Origin: Lactobacillus sp.
GTDB lineage: Bacteria > Bacillota > Bacilli > Lactobacillales > Lactobacillaceae
Assembly: GCA_022484695.1 (NCBI GenBank)
Contig: JAKVKU010000003.1
Coordinates: 230,714 to 294,713 of the forward strand
Reading direction: 5' to 3'
DNA length: 64,000 nucleotides
The notes beneath the pieces are model-generated. The model was not told where the DNA came from and ran no database searches. It saw only the letters and a program-made list of their open reading frames with translations. Position numbers and translations under genes: made by a program. The stretch's first letter is position 1. Every line of letters begins with the position of its first letter. Of the stretch, positions 7,653-18,105 are shown in pieces.

Positions 7653-10319
7653 TTATTTCTTAACATCGTACCATGTTTTGCCATAACCAGAATCAACTTT
7701 TAAGGGTACAGCTAATTTAACAGCTGAATCCATCACACTGGGCACTAATTTTTCCAGCACCGGAATTTCTGATTGTGGTGCTTCAAAGATCAATTCATCA
7801 TGGACTTGAAGTAACATGACAGCTTGTAACTTAGCTTCTTTAAGTTTAGCGGCCATATTGATCATGGCCACTTTAATAATGTCGGCGGCACTGCCTTGAA
7901 TTGGTGTATTCATGGCCGTTCGTTCGGCAAAGGAGCGTAAATTAAAGTTTTTGGAGTGAATGTCTGGCAAATAACGCCGCCGATGCATCAACGTCTCCAC
8001 ATAACCCTTTTCCCGGGCAGATTTTACAATATCTTCGGTCCAAAGTTTCACTTTAGGATATTGTTCAAAGTAAGCATCGATAAACCGTTTGGCTTCTTTA
8101 CGGGTGATGCCAATATTTTGAGATAGCCCGTAATCACTGATACCATAGACGATCCCAAAGTTAGTGGCCTTCGCTTGGCGCCGCATATCCGGGGTAACTT
8201 CACTGGCATCCTTCAGATTAAAGATCTTCATGGCCGTATTGGCATGGATATCCCGATTTTCTTTGAAGGCCTCGCGCATATTTTCATCCCCAGAAATATG
8301 GGCCAACACCCGTAATTCAACTTGGGAATAATCAGAAGAGAAAATCTCCCAATCTGGATGGCGTGGCACAAAAGCTTGGCGAATTTTACGACCCTCTTCT
8401 ATTCGCACTGGAATATTTTGCAAATTGGGATCCACTGAAGACAGGCGTCCGGTTTGGGTCAATGTCTGCAAATAACGGGTGTGCACCTTATGATCCGGGT
8501 AAATTTGTTTGAGCAGGCCATTGACATAGGTGGATTGAATTTTAGAAATCTGGCGATATTTCAAAATATTATCAATAATTGGTGACGCCGTTCTTAATTT
8601 CTCTAATACGTCTACAGCCGTGGAATAGCCCGTTTTCGTTTTTTTGATCACCGGTAATTGAAGCTTTTCAAATAAAATTTCACTGAGTTGCTTCGGCGAA
8701 TTTAAATTGAACTTTGTCCCGGCAATGTCATAAATATCACCGGCAATGATTTCCAATTGGCTTTTAAACTCCCCTTGCATTTTCACTAACCGAGTAGCAT
8801 CCACGGTGATCCCGGCAATTTCCATATTGGCCAGTACTAAAGCTAAAGGCATTTCCAAATGCTTAAATAAGTCAGTCTGTTCATGTTTGTCTAGCTCCGC
8901 CGTTAATTTATCCCGAAGTTCGAAAATAGCCCGGACTTTTTTAGCCAAGTGATCATAATAACTACTTTGATCAGCAGGAATGGCCCGTTTAGCCCCCTTA
9001 CCATAGACAACTTCATCGGTTTGCACGGCAGTATAGCCGTGTAAGCGAGCAATTTCCCCCAGGTCATTGCTGTTTTCGTTGGTATCTAGCAAATATGAGG
9101 CTAACAATAAATCGAACGTTACGTTTTGAATCTGAATTCCTAACCGATTTAAGGCAACGTAAGTCCGTTTTAAGTCAAAGACATATTTCTCTTGGTCCTT
9201 GGCCATTAGCCAATCCTTTAAAATAGGGTCTTCTAATAAGTTCACATCATTGGAGACATACCATTTTTTACCGTTTCCAATGGCAAAACCATCTAAGGTT
9301 GCAGAATGGTAATTATCTTCTAACATTTCCACCAAGAAGGCTTGGGGTCCTTGCAGGGTTTGGATATCTTTTAAGTTCGCCGTTGTTAACGTTTCATAGG
9401 CCAACACATCGGATTCAGCAGCCGTAGCGGCATCATTATCCGCATCCAGGGCACTCAAAAACGATTTGAAATCCATTTCTTTATAAAAATCGATCAGCGC
9501 TTCAGAATTCGGACCGGTGTAAACTAAATCAGCGATTTGAACCGTCACGGGAGCATCTTGTCTAATTTTGGCCAAGTCGCGACTCATGAAGGCAGCGGCC
9601 TTATCATTGATCAAGTTTTCCTTCATTTTACTTTTTTTCATGCTATCAATGTTGTCATAAAGGGCTGCGATGGACCCATACTGCTTCACCAGTTTCAAAG
9701 CGGTGACTTCACCGACTTTAGTCACGCCAGGGTAATTATCTGAGGTATCCCCCATCAGACCCTTCATATCCACAATTTGCTTAGGTTCAATGCCAAGCTT
9801 TTCTTGAACATGTTCTGGGGTATAGGTTTCCAGTTGCTTCACCCCTTTGACGGTCACTTCCACAGTGGTGTTGGCCGTAGTCAATTGGGTCAAGTCCCGA
9901 TCACCGGTAATAATGGTGACTTTAAAGCCAGCCGCTTCAGCATCCTTGGCAACGGTGCCAATAATATCATCGGCTTCAAAATCCTTGAGCTCATACCATT
10001 TTATGCCATAAGCATCTAAAAACTGGCGCATATAAGGGAGCTGTTCAGCTAATTCACTGGGCATTTTAGCCCGGCCACCCTTATAGTCTTCAAATTTAGC
10101 CGTTCTAAAGGTCGTTTTGCCCGCATCAAATGCGACTAGAATATGCGTAGGTTCAACTTGTTTCAACACATCATCCAGCATTGTTTTAAACGCATAAATG
10201 GCATTGGTATGTAAGCCATCATGGTTGGTAAAGTGGTCTAAGGCATTGTGTAACGCAAAAAATGCCCGGAACATTAACGAGTTCCCGTCAATGAGTAATA
10301 ATTTATCTTGTTTGTTCAT
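7653..10319 (-). CDS. polA: DNA polymerase I
   Basis: Repair and Okazaki-fragment polymerase. The 888 residues comprise the 5'-3' nuclease domain (1-about 295; LLIDGNSLMFRAFFAL, GDRDLTQL, GLMGDTSDNYPGV), a central 3'-5' exonuclease-like fold, and the polymerase domain (about 480-888; SSDYSQVELRVLAHIS, RRQAKATNFGIVYGIS, LLQVHDELIFE). The acidic exonuclease motifs are not visible in the central region (AFLVEMLEDNYHSATLDG), as in other Bacillota PolI, so proofreading is probably absent. It heads the polA-mutM-coaE cluster. Confidence 0.97.
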   Translation of the reverse strand: MNKQDKLLLIDGNSLMFRAFFALHNALDHFTNHDGLHTNAIYAFKTMLDDVLKQVEPTHILVAFDAGKTTFRTAKFEDYKGGRAKMPSELAEQLPYMRQFLDAYGIKWYELKDFEADDIIGTVAKDAEAAGFKVTIITGDRDLTQLTTANTTVEVTVKGVKQLETYTPEHVQEKLGIEPKQIVDMKGLMGDTSDNYPGVTKVGEVTALKLVKQYGSIAALYDNIDSMKKSKMKENLINDKAAAFMSRDLAKIRQDAPVTVQIADLVYTGPNSEALIDFYKEMDFKSFLSALDADNDAATAAESDVLAYETLTTANLKDIQTLQGPQAFLVEMLEDNYHSATLDGFAIGNGKKWYVSNDVNLLEDPILKDWLMAKDQEKYVFDLKRTYVALNRLGIQIQNVTFDLLLASYLLDTNENSNDLGEIARLHGYTAVQTDEVVYGKGAKRAIPADQSSYYDHLAKKVRAIFELRDKLTAELDKHEQTDLFKHLEMPLALVLANMEIAGITVDATRLVKMQGEFKSQLEIIAGDIYDIAGTKFNLNSPKQLSEILFEKLQLPVIKKTKTGYSTAVDVLEKLRTASPIIDNILKYRQISKIQSTYVNGLLKQIYPDHKVHTRYLQTLTQTGRLSSVDPNLQNIPVRIEEGRKIRQAFVPRHPDWEIFSSDYSQVELRVLAHISGDENMREAFKENRDIHANTAMKIFNLKDASEVTPDMRRQAKATNFGIVYGISDYGLSQNIGITRKEAKRFIDAYFEQYPKVKLWTEDIVKSAREKGYVETLMHRRRYLPDIHSKNFNLRSFAERTAMNTPIQGSAADIIKVAMINMAAKLKEAKLQAVMLLQVHDELIFEAPQSEIPVLEKLVPSVMDSAVKLAVPLKVDSGYGKTWYDVKK

Positions 10320-10345
10320 TTGGCCCTCCTTGAATACATACCCTT

Positions 10346-10354
10346 ATTTTACCA
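10346..10354 (-). promoter_or_regulatory. Extended -10 element upstream of polA
   Basis: TGGTAAAAT on the minus strand matches an extended -10 box about 25 nt before polA. The -35 region is weak (TTTAAT at 17 nt). It is a plausible start for the polA-mutM-coaE transcript. Confidence 0.45.
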
Positions 10355-10386
10355 GAGCTTAGGCTCAGATTAAAATGAGCTTCCTT

Positions 10387-10427
10387 AAAAAAAGGCTTTT
10401 GAATCAACAGAATTGATCCAAAAGCCT
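10387..10427 (-). terminator. Terminator after the Bax-inhibitor-1 family gene
   Basis: On the minus strand GAGGCTTTTGGATCAA pairs with TTGATTCAAAAGCC, followed by seven T. It isolates the membrane protein gene from polA. Confidence 0.9.
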
Positions 10428-10443
10428 CAGTTAAATGATGTCT

Positions 10444-11172
10444 TTAATTATTATTAGTGTCATACCCAAAGATTTGCAAAATATACAAGAAGATATTGAT
10501 GAAATCCAGGTATAAGTTCAAAGCACCCATGATGGCGATGTTGGTCAATGGCACTGACCCCGCACCGGATTCAGCATTAGTAGCTTGGTAGTAGATTTGC
10601 TTTAACCACTGATTATCATAAGCTGTTAACAGTGAGAAGATCACTACCCCAGCATAGGAAATAATCAGTTGCATGAAGCTTGATTGGGCAAACATATTGA
10701 TCACAGAAGCAATAATCAAGCCAACGATCAAAGCCATGGACAATTGGCCGATACGACTTAAATTACGTTTGGTCACAAAGCCAATGATGGCCATGGCACT
10801 GAATAAAGCTGCCCCAGTGATAAAGGCCATGGTAATATCCCGGCCGCTGTAATAAGACAGCGTAATGGATAACACGAGGCCATTGACGGCAGCAAAGCTA
10901 AAGAACAACGCCGCATTGACTGCCGAAGAACGTCTAGTGGTGGCTCTAAAAGCAAATACCATGCCAATTTCAACAATAAACAACAGCCACATCACTGATG
11001 GATGAGCTTGCAGTAATGATGCATATTGATCTCTAAACGTATTTAACGCTAAATATGAAACCAATGCCGAGACTAACACGCCAGCAGCCATGTAGCCATA
11101 AACTCTTGTAAAGAACCGGCTTAAGCCTTCATCTTTAGCAACGACTTCATTTGTAGGTACTTGTTGTTGCAT
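10444..11172 (-). CDS. Bax inhibitor-1 / YccA family membrane protein
   Basis: Integral membrane protein of 242 residues with about seven hydrophobic segments after a short cytoplasmic N-terminus (MQQQVPTNEVVAKDEGLS). The family pattern is seen in FTRVYGYMAAGVLVSALVS and in the C-terminal ALNLYLDFINIFLYILQIFG. Relatives are TMBIM/YetJ-type calcium or pH-sensitive leak channels, but the role in this organism is unknown. It is a single-gene unit with its own promoter (TTGCAA-17-TAAAAT) and terminator. Confidence 0.9.
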   Translation of the reverse strand: MQQQVPTNEVVAKDEGLSRFFTRVYGYMAAGVLVSALVSYLALNTFRDQYASLLQAHPSVMWLLFIVEIGMVFAFRATTRRSSAVNAALFFSFAAVNGLVLSITLSYYSGRDITMAFITGAALFSAMAIIGFVTKRNLSRIGQLSMALIVGLIIASVINMFAQSSFMQLIISYAGVVIFSLLTAYDNQWLKQIYYQATNAESGAGSVPLTNIAIMGALNLYLDFINIFLYILQIFGYDTNNN

Positions 11173-11204
11173 AGTTCAGTCCCCCTTCTTATCTTAACCT
11201 TATA

Positions 11205-11233
11205 ATTTTATTGTATCGCAGCGTTTTTTGCAA
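11205..11233 (-). promoter_or_regulatory. Promoter of the Bax-inhibitor-1 family gene
   Basis: TTGCAA and TAAAAT with a 17-nt spacer, about 30 nt upstream of the ATG. Confidence 0.7.
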
Positions 11234-11244
11234 TCCATCCGACT

Positions 11245-12570
11245 TTATACTGATTTCTTGCTTTGCAATAAGTTTTCATAGGCAACTTCATATTTGGGAA
11301 TATCACCGGCACCCATGAATACAACGACGGCATTGTGATATTGCAGTAAGGGACTCATATCATCAACTTTCAAAACATCCCCGCCGTTATCTAATTTGTC
11401 GGCCAGATCATTGATGGAGATATTCCCGGAATGTTCCCGAATAGACCCAAAAATATCGGTGAGATAAACCTTATCAGCCTTATTCAAGCTTTGGACGAAC
11501 CCACTTAACAGAGCTTTTAAGCGGCTATAGGTATGAGGCTGGAAAACAGCAATGATCTGTTTGTCCGGGAACTTTTGCCGAGCTGCATCTAAAGTAGCAT
11601 TAATTTCTGAAGGATGGTGGGCATAGTCGTCAATGATAGTCATATCAGCGATATCTTTTTCAGCAAAGCGCCGTTTGGCACCTTTGTACGTCAAAAATTC
11701 TGCCGCTAACTCCTGGGCACTGATCTTTTCTAAGAAACTCACACCCACCACGGCTAAACTATTTAAAATATTATGCTCGCCAAATAACGGGATTTGATAG
11801 TGGCCGATATTCTTGCCATGGTGTAAGACATCAAATTCGGACCCGTTGACGCCACGCTTGATATTGACCGCTTGAAAATCATCGCTGGTTTTGGTCCCAT
11901 AGGTATAAATAGGCACTTTAGCTGTCAATTGCTTTAAGTGAACATCATCACCCCAAACAAATAAAGCCTTTTTGACTTGGTTGGCCTCGGTTTGAAAAGC
12001 CGCCACCACGTCATTAATATCTTTGTAATAATCAGGATGATCAAAGTCAATATTGGTCATAATTAAATAATCAGGATGATAAGCTAAGAAATGACGCCGG
12101 TATTCATCGGCTTCAAATACAAAGAAACGAGCATCTGCATCACCTTTACCCATGCCATCCCCGATCAAATAGGCAGTTTTAGCAACGCCCCCCAAAACAT
12201 GGGCCAATAACCCAGTGGTGCTGGTTTTACCGTGGGTACCGGCAACGCCGATACTAGTATAATTGGCCATTAATTTACCCACGTATTCGTGATAGCGATA
12301 GAATTCCAGATTCATCGCCTTGGCCTGCTTGATCTCCACTTGATCGTCATCAAAGGCATTCCCGGCAATGATAACCATACCTGGCTTGAGATTATCCTTT
12401 GAAAAATCATAAATTGGAATACCAGCGGCTTCTAAAGGACCTTGAGTAAAGGTATGCTTGCTAATATCAGAGCCTGCGACAGTTTGGCCCATATCATGTA
12501 AAATCATGGCTAGCGCAGCCATACCTGTTCCTTTAATACCGATGAAATAATAAATTGGTGAATTTGCCAT
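11245..12570 (-). CDS. murC: UDP-N-acetylmuramate--L-alanine ligase
   Basis: Adds L-Ala to UDP-MurNAc, the first amino acid step of peptidoglycan precursor synthesis, using ATP. The 441 residues carry the Mur N-terminal domain ([18 protein letters not shown]), the ATP loop [14 protein letters not shown], the central-domain motif [11 protein letters not shown] and the C-terminal [10 protein letters not shown]. The length is typical. sftA lies 30 nt upstream; this murC/FtsK-like pairing is also found in Bacillus. Confidence 0.97.
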   Translation of the reverse strand: MANSPIYYFIGIKGTGMAALAMILHDMGQTVAGSDISKHTFTQGPLEAAGIPIYDFSKDNLKPGMVIIAGNAFDDDQVEIKQAKAMNLEFYRYHEYVGKLMANYTSIGVAGTHGKTSTTGLLAHVLGGVAKTAYLIGDGMGKGDADARFFVFEADEYRRHFLAYHPDYLIMTNIDFDHPDYYKDINDVVAAFQTEANQVKKALFVWGDDVHLKQLTAKVPIYTYGTKTSDDFQAVNIKRGVNGSEFDVLHHGKNIGHYQIPLFGEHNILNSLAVVGVSFLEKISAQELAAEFLTYKGAKRRFAEKDIADMTIIDDYAHHPSEINATLDAARQKFPDKQIIAVFQPHTYSRLKALLSGFVQSLNKADKVYLTDIFGSIREHSGNISINDLADKLDNGGDVLKVDDMSPLLQYHNAVVVFMGAGDIPKYEVAYENLLQSKKSV

Positions 12571-12600
12571 TACAATAAAAACTCCTTATGCATTTTTGCT

Positions 12601-14847
12601 TTATTTTTGTGAATCTGGCTGTTGAAACAAAACGGGCCCACCGGCTGCTGGGGTTATATTTTTAGCCTTTAAATCCTCAGGCGTAAAATAGACTTCCCGG
12701 GGTTTAGAGCCTTGTGCTTGGCCAATATAATTTTGGGCTTCTAAATCGTCGATAATATTAGCGGCCCGATTATAGCCAATTGAAAACATCCGCTGTAATT
12801 TTGAGGTGGAAATCGTCTTTTCACCGGCTAAATAGGTGAGTACTTCTGGCATCAGATCATCTTCTTGAGATTTGGCGATGGATTTTTTCAACAAATCACT
12901 GGCTTTAAACTGGTAAGCACTGGATTGTTGCTGCTTTACAAAGTCAATGACCGTATCAATTTCATTGTTGATGAACGTACCTTGAAGACGGACCGGGTTA
13001 TTTTGCCCACTGCCCAGGTACAACATGTCACCTTTACCCAGCAAGCGTTCGGCACCGCCGGTATCCAGGATAGTCCGAGAATCAATTTGGCTGGAAACCA
13101 TGAAGGCAATTCGTGTGGGAATGTTGTTTTTAATCGTACCAGTCACCACGTCCACACTGGGACGCTGGGTGGCCACAATCAAATGAATGCCCGCTGCCCG
13201 GGCCTTTTGGGTAATCCGAGCAATACTGTCTTGAACGTCATTAGAAGCCGTCATCATTAAATCAGCTAATTCGTCAATGATCAAGACAATATAGGGCATC
13301 TTTAAGCCTGGTTTGTGGTTTTCAAGGGCTTTTTGATTAAATTGACCAATATTGCGCACACTGGCTGCTGCAAAACGTTGATAACGTTTCTCCATCTCAT
13401 CGACGGTCCATTCTAAGGCTGCGGCCGCCTCTCTGGTATCTGAAATCACGGGGGCCAACAAATGGGGCAGGCCGTTATATGGAGCGAGCTCCACGACTTT
13501 AGGATCGATTAGGATTAATTTGACCTCATCTGGTGTGGCTTTATACATCAATGATGTTAGCAACGAATTGATGAAAACACTCTTACCAGAACCAGTTGAG
13601 CCGGCAATCAGGGCATGGGGCATTTTAGCAATATCGCCTACCACCGGTTGGCCAAATAAGTTGACGCCTAAGGCAATCGTCAATGGCGAGCGGCTATTTT
13701 GAAACGCATCGGACTGTAATACTTCTGCCAGGCGAACTTCTCGGGACTTTAAATTGGGGATTTCAATTCCCACGGTACTGCGCCCCGGGATCGGTGCTTC
13801 GATTCGAATATCCTTAGCTGCTAATGCCAATCTTAAGTCATCATTCAAATTGGTAATTTTGCTGACTTTAACACCGCGCTCCAAAGCAACCTCAAACTGG
13901 GTCACCGTGGGGCCGATGGTATACTTCGTCACTGCCCCAGCGACATGAAAGGCTTGCAAAGTTTCATCTAAGGTCTGTTGCTGTTGGTCGGCCCAATCCG
14001 TCATTTCAGCCTGTTGCGGTTTGGCACTGGTTGGTAACAGGCTTAATGGTGGCAATACATAAGGTTTATCAGCATCTGGTTGAGTCGGCATCCCCATGGG
14101 CGCTGCCGGTGTTGCTTCAACGCTGGGATCAGTTGGACCTTGGTTTAGCTCAGGGGCTATCGGAGACCCAGTTGAATCTGTTGCAGGCACCCCCGTGACC
14201 TCAGTCCGGGAGGTTGGCGCAGCACTCTCCTTAGCGACTGCAGGCTTTTTATCTGGGGCAATGGATTCAGTGTTGTCGCTCTTCACAGTAGTAGGTTGTT
14301 GCGGTTGCTCACTGTCTTCAGACCCATCTGGCTCTTGCACTAGAGGGTGTTGCGGCGTTTCTATTGGCGAATCCGCTAGCTTAGCTGACACTGGGGTTGA
14401 ATCGGCATCTGGCGCCAAGGTTTGACTGGCGTCGTTGACGTCCTCACCCCCGTGATGGGCATTAAGGTCAGCCGAGGTATTCGCAGTTGGCGCAGTTTCT
14501 TCAAGGCTAGTAGGCGTTTCAAACGCATAGCTAGTGGTACTCGTATTGCTATTTTGATTAACGACTTGTTCTGGTTGCCCTAGTAAATAATAGCTGCACA
14601 CGGGCTTTTGCATCTCATCTAGTAGAGCTTGATAGTAACGCTGTTCATTTTGGGCGCGCTTATATGTAACAATATGTGATCTTGCAAAATTTTCATCGAG
14701 ACCAGGCCGCCCAGAGGAGACTGATGGCTTTGATTTGGCCACACTCGCCTTAACCGTTGACACTTTTGGTCTAGCTTGTCTTTTGGTATTCGTTACTGGT
14801 TTATCACTGATTTTTCGGTAAAAAGCCGGGCCATCGTAATGCGTCAT
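12601..14847 (-). CDS. sftA: FtsK/SpoIIIE-family DNA translocase, soluble SftA type
   Basis: DNA pump that clears chromosomal DNA from the division site. The 748 residues have no transmembrane segment, unlike FtsK or SpoIIIE. A short basic N-terminus is followed by a long low-complexity Thr/Pro/Glu-rich linker (about 110-270), then the motor domain (Walker A SGSTGSGKSV; Walker B VLIIDELADLM; RPSVDVVTG) and a C-terminal gamma winged helix (LQRMFSIGYNRAANIIDDLE). The absence of membrane helices and the neighbours murC, ytpR and ytpP point to SftA (YtpS) of Bacillus. A TATAAT box lies about 35 nt upstream. Confidence 0.9.
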   Translation of the reverse strand: MTHYDGPAFYRKISDKPVTNTKRQARPKVSTVKASVAKSKPSVSSGRPGLDENFARSHIVTYKRAQNEQRYYQALLDEMQKPVCSYYLLGQPEQVVNQNSNTSTTSYAFETPTSLEETAPTANTSADLNAHHGGEDVNDASQTLAPDADSTPVSAKLADSPIETPQHPLVQEPDGSEDSEQPQQPTTVKSDNTESIAPDKKPAVAKESAAPTSRTEVTGVPATDSTGSPIAPELNQGPTDPSVEATPAAPMGMPTQPDADKPYVLPPLSLLPTSAKPQQAEMTDWADQQQQTLDETLQAFHVAGAVTKYTIGPTVTQFEVALERGVKVSKITNLNDDLRLALAAKDIRIEAPIPGRSTVGIEIPNLKSREVRLAEVLQSDAFQNSRSPLTIALGVNLFGQPVVGDIAKMPHALIAGSTGSGKSVFINSLLTSLMYKATPDEVKLILIDPKVVELAPYNGLPHLLAPVISDTREAAAALEWTVDEMEKRYQRFAAASVRNIGQFNQKALENHKPGLKMPYIVLIIDELADLMMTASNDVQDSIARITQKARAAGIHLIVATQRPSVDVVTGTIKNNIPTRIAFMVSSQIDSRTILDTGGAERLLGKGDMLYLGSGQNNPVRLQGTFINNEIDTVIDFVKQQQSSAYQFKASDLLKKSIAKSQEDDLMPEVLTYLAGEKTISTSKLQRMFSIGYNRAANIIDDLEAQNYIGQAQGSKPREVYFTPEDLKAKNITPAAGGPVLFQQPDSQK

Positions 14848-14935
14848 GGTATGACTCTCCTTTCAAACAATATTCATTATATAACAAGTTGGGACGAACA
14901 CATAGGACCGTTTCTGGTAATTTTCAAAACAGTAA

Positions 14936-14968
14936 CAAAAAAGAAGTTGGCAAATATTCACCAACTTC
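14936..14968 (-). terminator. Terminator after ytpR
   Basis: The stem GAAGTTGG ... CCAACTTC with an AT-rich loop is followed by seven T on the minus strand. It ends the ytpP-ytpR unit ahead of sftA. Confidence 0.9.
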
Positions 14969-14993
14969 GCACCTGACAGATTTAATTAAAAAA

Positions 14994-15638
14994 CTAAGCA
15001 AATGTATTTTGTGCTTGCTGAAAATCAAAAGCCGCCCCCACAGGTGCATTGTCAGCTAAGACTAAAATTCCCCGTTTTTGAGGTGCATTTGGCAAGTCCA
15101 GTTCGCGAGCTGAAGAAATCATCCCATCAGATTCAACGCCCCGTAATTTCCCTGGCCAAATAATCGCTCCATCAGGCATCATAGCCCCAACTTTAGCCAC
15201 AACGACCCGCTGACCTTGTTCAATGTTTGGGGCACCGCAAACAATTTGCAACTGCTGGTCATGATCAACCCGCACTTGGGCAATATGCAAGTGATCAGAA
15301 TCTGGATGATCACTTAAGGTTTCAACATAACCAATGACAAACTTAGGCGTATCGTCATTTTCCAGCTCGGGTTCAAAACCATTTTGTTTCAGAATATCGT
15401 TTAACTTTTGCACCAATTGCGTCGTTGTATCTACTTGACCAGCTACGGCTAATCCGGGCAAATAGTCTGAAATATTAAAGAAATTATACCCTAGGGTTTG
15501 TTTGGTTTCTGGATCAAAGATGCGCACCACATCGCCCTTTTGAGTGACTGCTTGGACTTTGGTGTCTGGGGCCACCACCGTAATGAGAACATCCCCTAAA
15601 GCTTTAAGATTATAACTAGCAATCAGCATGTGTTTCAA
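14994..15638 (-). CDS. ytpR: YtpR family tRNA-binding protein
   Basis: Protein of 214 residues whose C-terminal half (about 95-205) is an EMAP/PheT-N-type OB fold (FVIGYVETLSDHPDSDHLHI ... IVCGAPNI ... GMISSARELDL). This is the tRNA-binding domain found at the front of the PheRS beta chain. The N-terminal half is a DUF4479-like domain. Stand-alone YtpR is widespread in Bacillota. It probably binds RNA, but its task is unproven. It follows the thioredoxin gene by 17 nt. Confidence 0.92.
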   Translation of the reverse strand: MKHMLIASYNLKALGDVLITVVAPDTKVQAVTQKGDVVRIFDPETKQTLGYNFFNISDYLPGLAVAGQVDTTTQLVQKLNDILKQNGFEPELENDDTPKFVIGYVETLSDHPDSDHLHIAQVRVDHDQQLQIVCGAPNIEQGQRVVVAKVGAMMPDGAIIWPGKLRGVESDGMISSARELDLPNAPQKRGILVLADNAPVGAAFDFQQAQNTFA

Positions 15639-15655
15639 AACTCCTTTGATTTGTT

Positions 15656-15988
15656 TTACTGAGGTAAGCTATCCATGAAAGCTTCCACTTGTTTTTTCGT
15701 TTTACGATCCTTATTGACGTAGCGTCCAATCTCCTTGCCGCCATCAAAGGCCACGAAAGAAGGAATGCCAAAAATTTGCCATTTTTGGGCCAAGTCCATA
15801 AATTTGTCCCGATCAACTTCGATAAATTCATAATCAGGGTATTCAGCTTGAATGGCTGGTAAGAATGGGGCTAGTGCCCGGCAGTCCCCACACCAAGTTG
15901 CGGTGAACATAAAGACATGTTTGCCGGTGTTAGCGATTTGAGCTAAAGATTCATCTGTTAAAGTTTCAAGTTGTTTCAAAATATCCAC
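15656..15988 (-). CDS. Thioredoxin family protein (YtpP-like)
   Basis: Small thiol-disulfide protein of 110 residues with no signal peptide, so cytoplasmic. The active site is FTATWCGDCRAL (C33-x-x-C36) and the cis-proline loop is GIPSFVAF. It differs from the WCGPC of main thioredoxin. Its placement before ytpR and near sftA and murC matches ytpP of Bacillus. It is probably a bacillithiol- or thiol-stress-related reductase, but the substrate is unknown. Confidence 0.92.
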   Translation of the reverse strand: MDILKQLETLTDESLAQIANTGKHVFMFTATWCGDCRALAPFLPAIQAEYPDYEFIEVDRDKFMDLAQKWQIFGIPSFVAFDGGKEIGRYVNKDRKTKKQVEAFMDSLPQ

Positions 15989-16119
15989 TCCCCATTTAAT
16001 ATGCTATACTACAGTTTACTATAAGTAAGTGAAAAAGAAAATAATTTTGTTTACCAAGAAAACACGTTATACTTGTCCATATACAGGTTAACTAACCGGG
16101 AGAACAGGAGGCATTTATT

Positions 16120-16455
16120 ATGTCAAAAGAAAACAGCTCTAATTCAGGTCTGAAATTATACGGTCTCAGCTTTGTGGCTGGTGCCCTATTGAGTGGTGTC
16201 ATCACCTATGGCTGTCAGTTTGCCAAACGTCAGCAAAGAGATGAGATCTTAGATCATGTTAAGGCCCTATTTTTACGGGAAGGCCCCATTGAAGGTGCTT
16301 GGATCGAACAAAGACCTGCCCAATATTCTGATAATCAGCGCCATACAAAAGCCTATTTTGGCGGCATTACCCGCCAAGAAGACGATGGCTTACAGCAATA
16401 TGAGTTTGCCGCTGATACCGCCACTGGTGAATTATTAGATGTTTACAAGATTTAA
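16120..16455 (+). CDS. Small single-pass membrane protein, unknown function
   Basis: 111 residues. One hydrophobic helix at about 12-30 (LYGLSFVAGALLSGVITYG) contains a Cys shortly after it, followed by a soluble 80-residue tail with KAYFGGITRQEDDGLQQYEF. The tail resembles a PepSY-like or small secreted-protein fold, but this is weak. The ATG is preceded by AGGAGG, and TATACT lies about 50 nt upstream. It is monocistronic and followed by a terminator. No function is assigned. Confidence 0.75.
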   Translation: MSKENSSNSGLKLYGLSFVAGALLSGVITYGCQFAKRQQRDEILDHVKALFLREGPIEGAWIEQRPAQYSDNQRHTKAYFGGITRQEDDGLQQYEFAADTATGELLDVYKI

Positions 16456-16486
16456 TGCCATCATTGATTTCATATTCTAAATTTTA

Positions 16487-16519
16487 GCAAATACCTTATT
16501 TCGGGTGTTTGCTTTTTTT
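16487..16519 (+). terminator. Terminator after the small membrane protein gene
   Basis: GCAAATACC pairs with GGTGTTTGC (one G-U) and is followed by seven T. It lies between this gene and the convergent trmB. Confidence 0.9.
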
Positions 16520-17159
16520 ATTTAAAATGCGCCTTTAGCTGATAGATTGGCTGGCCTTTGGCGGCAAACTTGGTTTCATACTCGGTTTCAATATTAAAAG
16601 TCACCCGGGGATCGTTGTGTAAGTCCAGGGAAACAAAGTCTAAAATCAGCCCAAATTGGCTTAAACTCACCAAGGAATATTCAAACAAGCCTAGATTATC
16701 CGTTTTGAATGCTAATTTCCCCTGTGGTTGCAGAATTGTTTGATACTGCCGCAAAAATGATTGGTAGGTCAGTCGCCGTTTCTCATGTCTGGTTTTAGGC
16801 CAAGGATCCGAGAAGTTTAAGTAAATTTGAGCCACTTCGTCTGGGGCAAAATAATCCCCTAAATCAGCCCCATTAGCATACAGTAACTGTAAATTGGGTA
16901 ATTGGGCGTCAACTTGCTTTTTTAAAATCATGGCAATAGCCGCTTCTTGAACCTCCACCGCGATGAAATTGAATTGGGGCAGGGCCTTGGCCATTTCCAC
17001 AATAAACTGACCTTTGCCCGAACCAATTTCAATGCGCAGGGGTTGTGCTGTTTCAAACCGGTCCTGCCAATGGCCCTTGATAGTTTCTGGCCGCACCAAA
17101 ATATATTCCGGGTGCGCCGTAATAAGTTCTTTGGCCCAAGGTTTATTTCTTAATCTCAT
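16518..17159 (-). CDS. trmB: tRNA (guanine-N7-)-methyltransferase
   Basis: Makes m7G46 in tRNA variable loops with S-adenosylmethionine. The 213 residues show the SAM-binding motif [11 protein letters not shown], the acidic loop VEVQEAA and the family signature [15 protein letters not shown]. Length and start are standard. The gene upstream (8 nt) is the YtmP-like phosphotransferase, the same pairing as ytmP-trmB in Bacillus. Confidence 0.96.
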   Translation of the reverse strand: MRLRNKPWAKELITAHPEYILVRPETIKGHWQDRFETAQPLRIEIGSGKGQFIVEMAKALPQFNFIAVEVQEAAIAMILKKQVDAQLPNLQLLYANGADLGDYFAPDEVAQIYLNFSDPWPKTRHEKRRLTYQSFLRQYQTILQPQGKLAFKTDNLGLFEYSLVSLSQFGLILDFVSLDLHNDPRVTFNIETEYETKFAAKGQPIYQLKAHFK

Positions 17160-17167
17160 AAAATCTC

Positions 17168-17962
17168 CTAATCATTCACATTAATCATTTTGGTTAAACT
17201 TGCAATGGTTTGCTGCATGACGGCCACATCTTTGGCGGTACTTTGGGCACAGCCTTGGGCAACTTGTTGCAAAATTGCAAACCATTGTATTCTTTGTAAC
17301 AAAGCTGAATCTAAGGTCAAGCCGTAAGCACTTAACCACCAAGACCATTTGCCAAAGGGAATATAATTCAACAATACCGTTGTCAAATCATAGGCTGGGT
17401 CGGTTAACATAGCTTGATCCCAGTCCACTAAAAATAAATTGCCGCCCCGGGTCTGCAACCAATTTTTCTTATTCAAATCACCATGGCACACCCGGTAACT
17501 AGAAACAGGCACTTGTAAGGTGTGATTTTCTAACCAGCGTAACCCGGTGGCAATCGCGCCACTACGCTTGGCTTTGCCGGGCAAGCTGGTACTAAGTTGT
17601 TGCAACATTTGATCGGGGGTCACAAAACTGCCACCAATCTTCTCCAGCATGCTTTTTAATAAGTTAGAACTATGCACCTTGGCCAATAGTTGGGCAGTTC
17701 GTTGACTTTGAACGTCACTTTTCGTTAAGGTCCAGCCATCAACCCACTGTTGGGCCGTGATAACATCCCCTGAAGGTAGGCGTTTTGTCCAAAGTAACTT
17801 GGGCGTAATCTCCTCAGCTGACAAAGCAGCTAAAAACGGTGACGTGTTTCGTTTCAAAAAAATCTTTTTGGTATCATGCTGCGTGGAAATCCCAATGAAA
17901 GCATTGCCGGTACTACCACCAGCAGATTCGATCTCCCAATCTTGACTGAGTCCAAAAGTCAT
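17168..17962 (-). CDS. Phosphotransferase family protein (YtmP-like)
   Basis: Aminoglycoside-phosphotransferase/choline-kinase fold of 264 residues. The catalytic loop reads [10 protein letters not shown] and the metal-binding motif [10 protein letters not shown], both intact, so it is likely an active kinase. The small-molecule substrate is not known; antibiotic resistance should not be inferred. It is probably co-transcribed with trmB. Confidence 0.87.
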   Translation of the reverse strand: MTFGLSQDWEIESAGGSTGNAFIGISTQHDTKKIFLKRNTSPFLAALSAEEITPKLLWTKRLPSGDVITAQQWVDGWTLTKSDVQSQRTAQLLAKVHSSNLLKSMLEKIGGSFVTPDQMLQQLSTSLPGKAKRSGAIATGLRWLENHTLQVPVSSYRVCHGDLNKKNWLQTRGGNLFLVDWDQAMLTDPAYDLTTVLLNYIPFGKWSWWLSAYGLTLDSALLQRIQWFAILQQVAQGCAQSTAKDVAVMQQTIASLTKMINVND

Positions 17963-18105
17963 ACAGCCAAACTCCTCTAGCAGGTTTCAAGACAGACAAC
18001 TGCCGTTAAAGCAACGTTAAAGTGCTTGTTAATAAGCCAGTCAGCTACCTTAAAACCTCGAATTTTATTTACATGGTTCTATTTTAACAGTTTATAAATT
18101 GGTGC

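Noticed and set aside
14096..14425. Plus-strand ORF of 109 codons opposite sftA
   Set aside because: It mirrors the low-complexity Thr/Pro/Glu linker of sftA on the other strand; no ribosome site or family.
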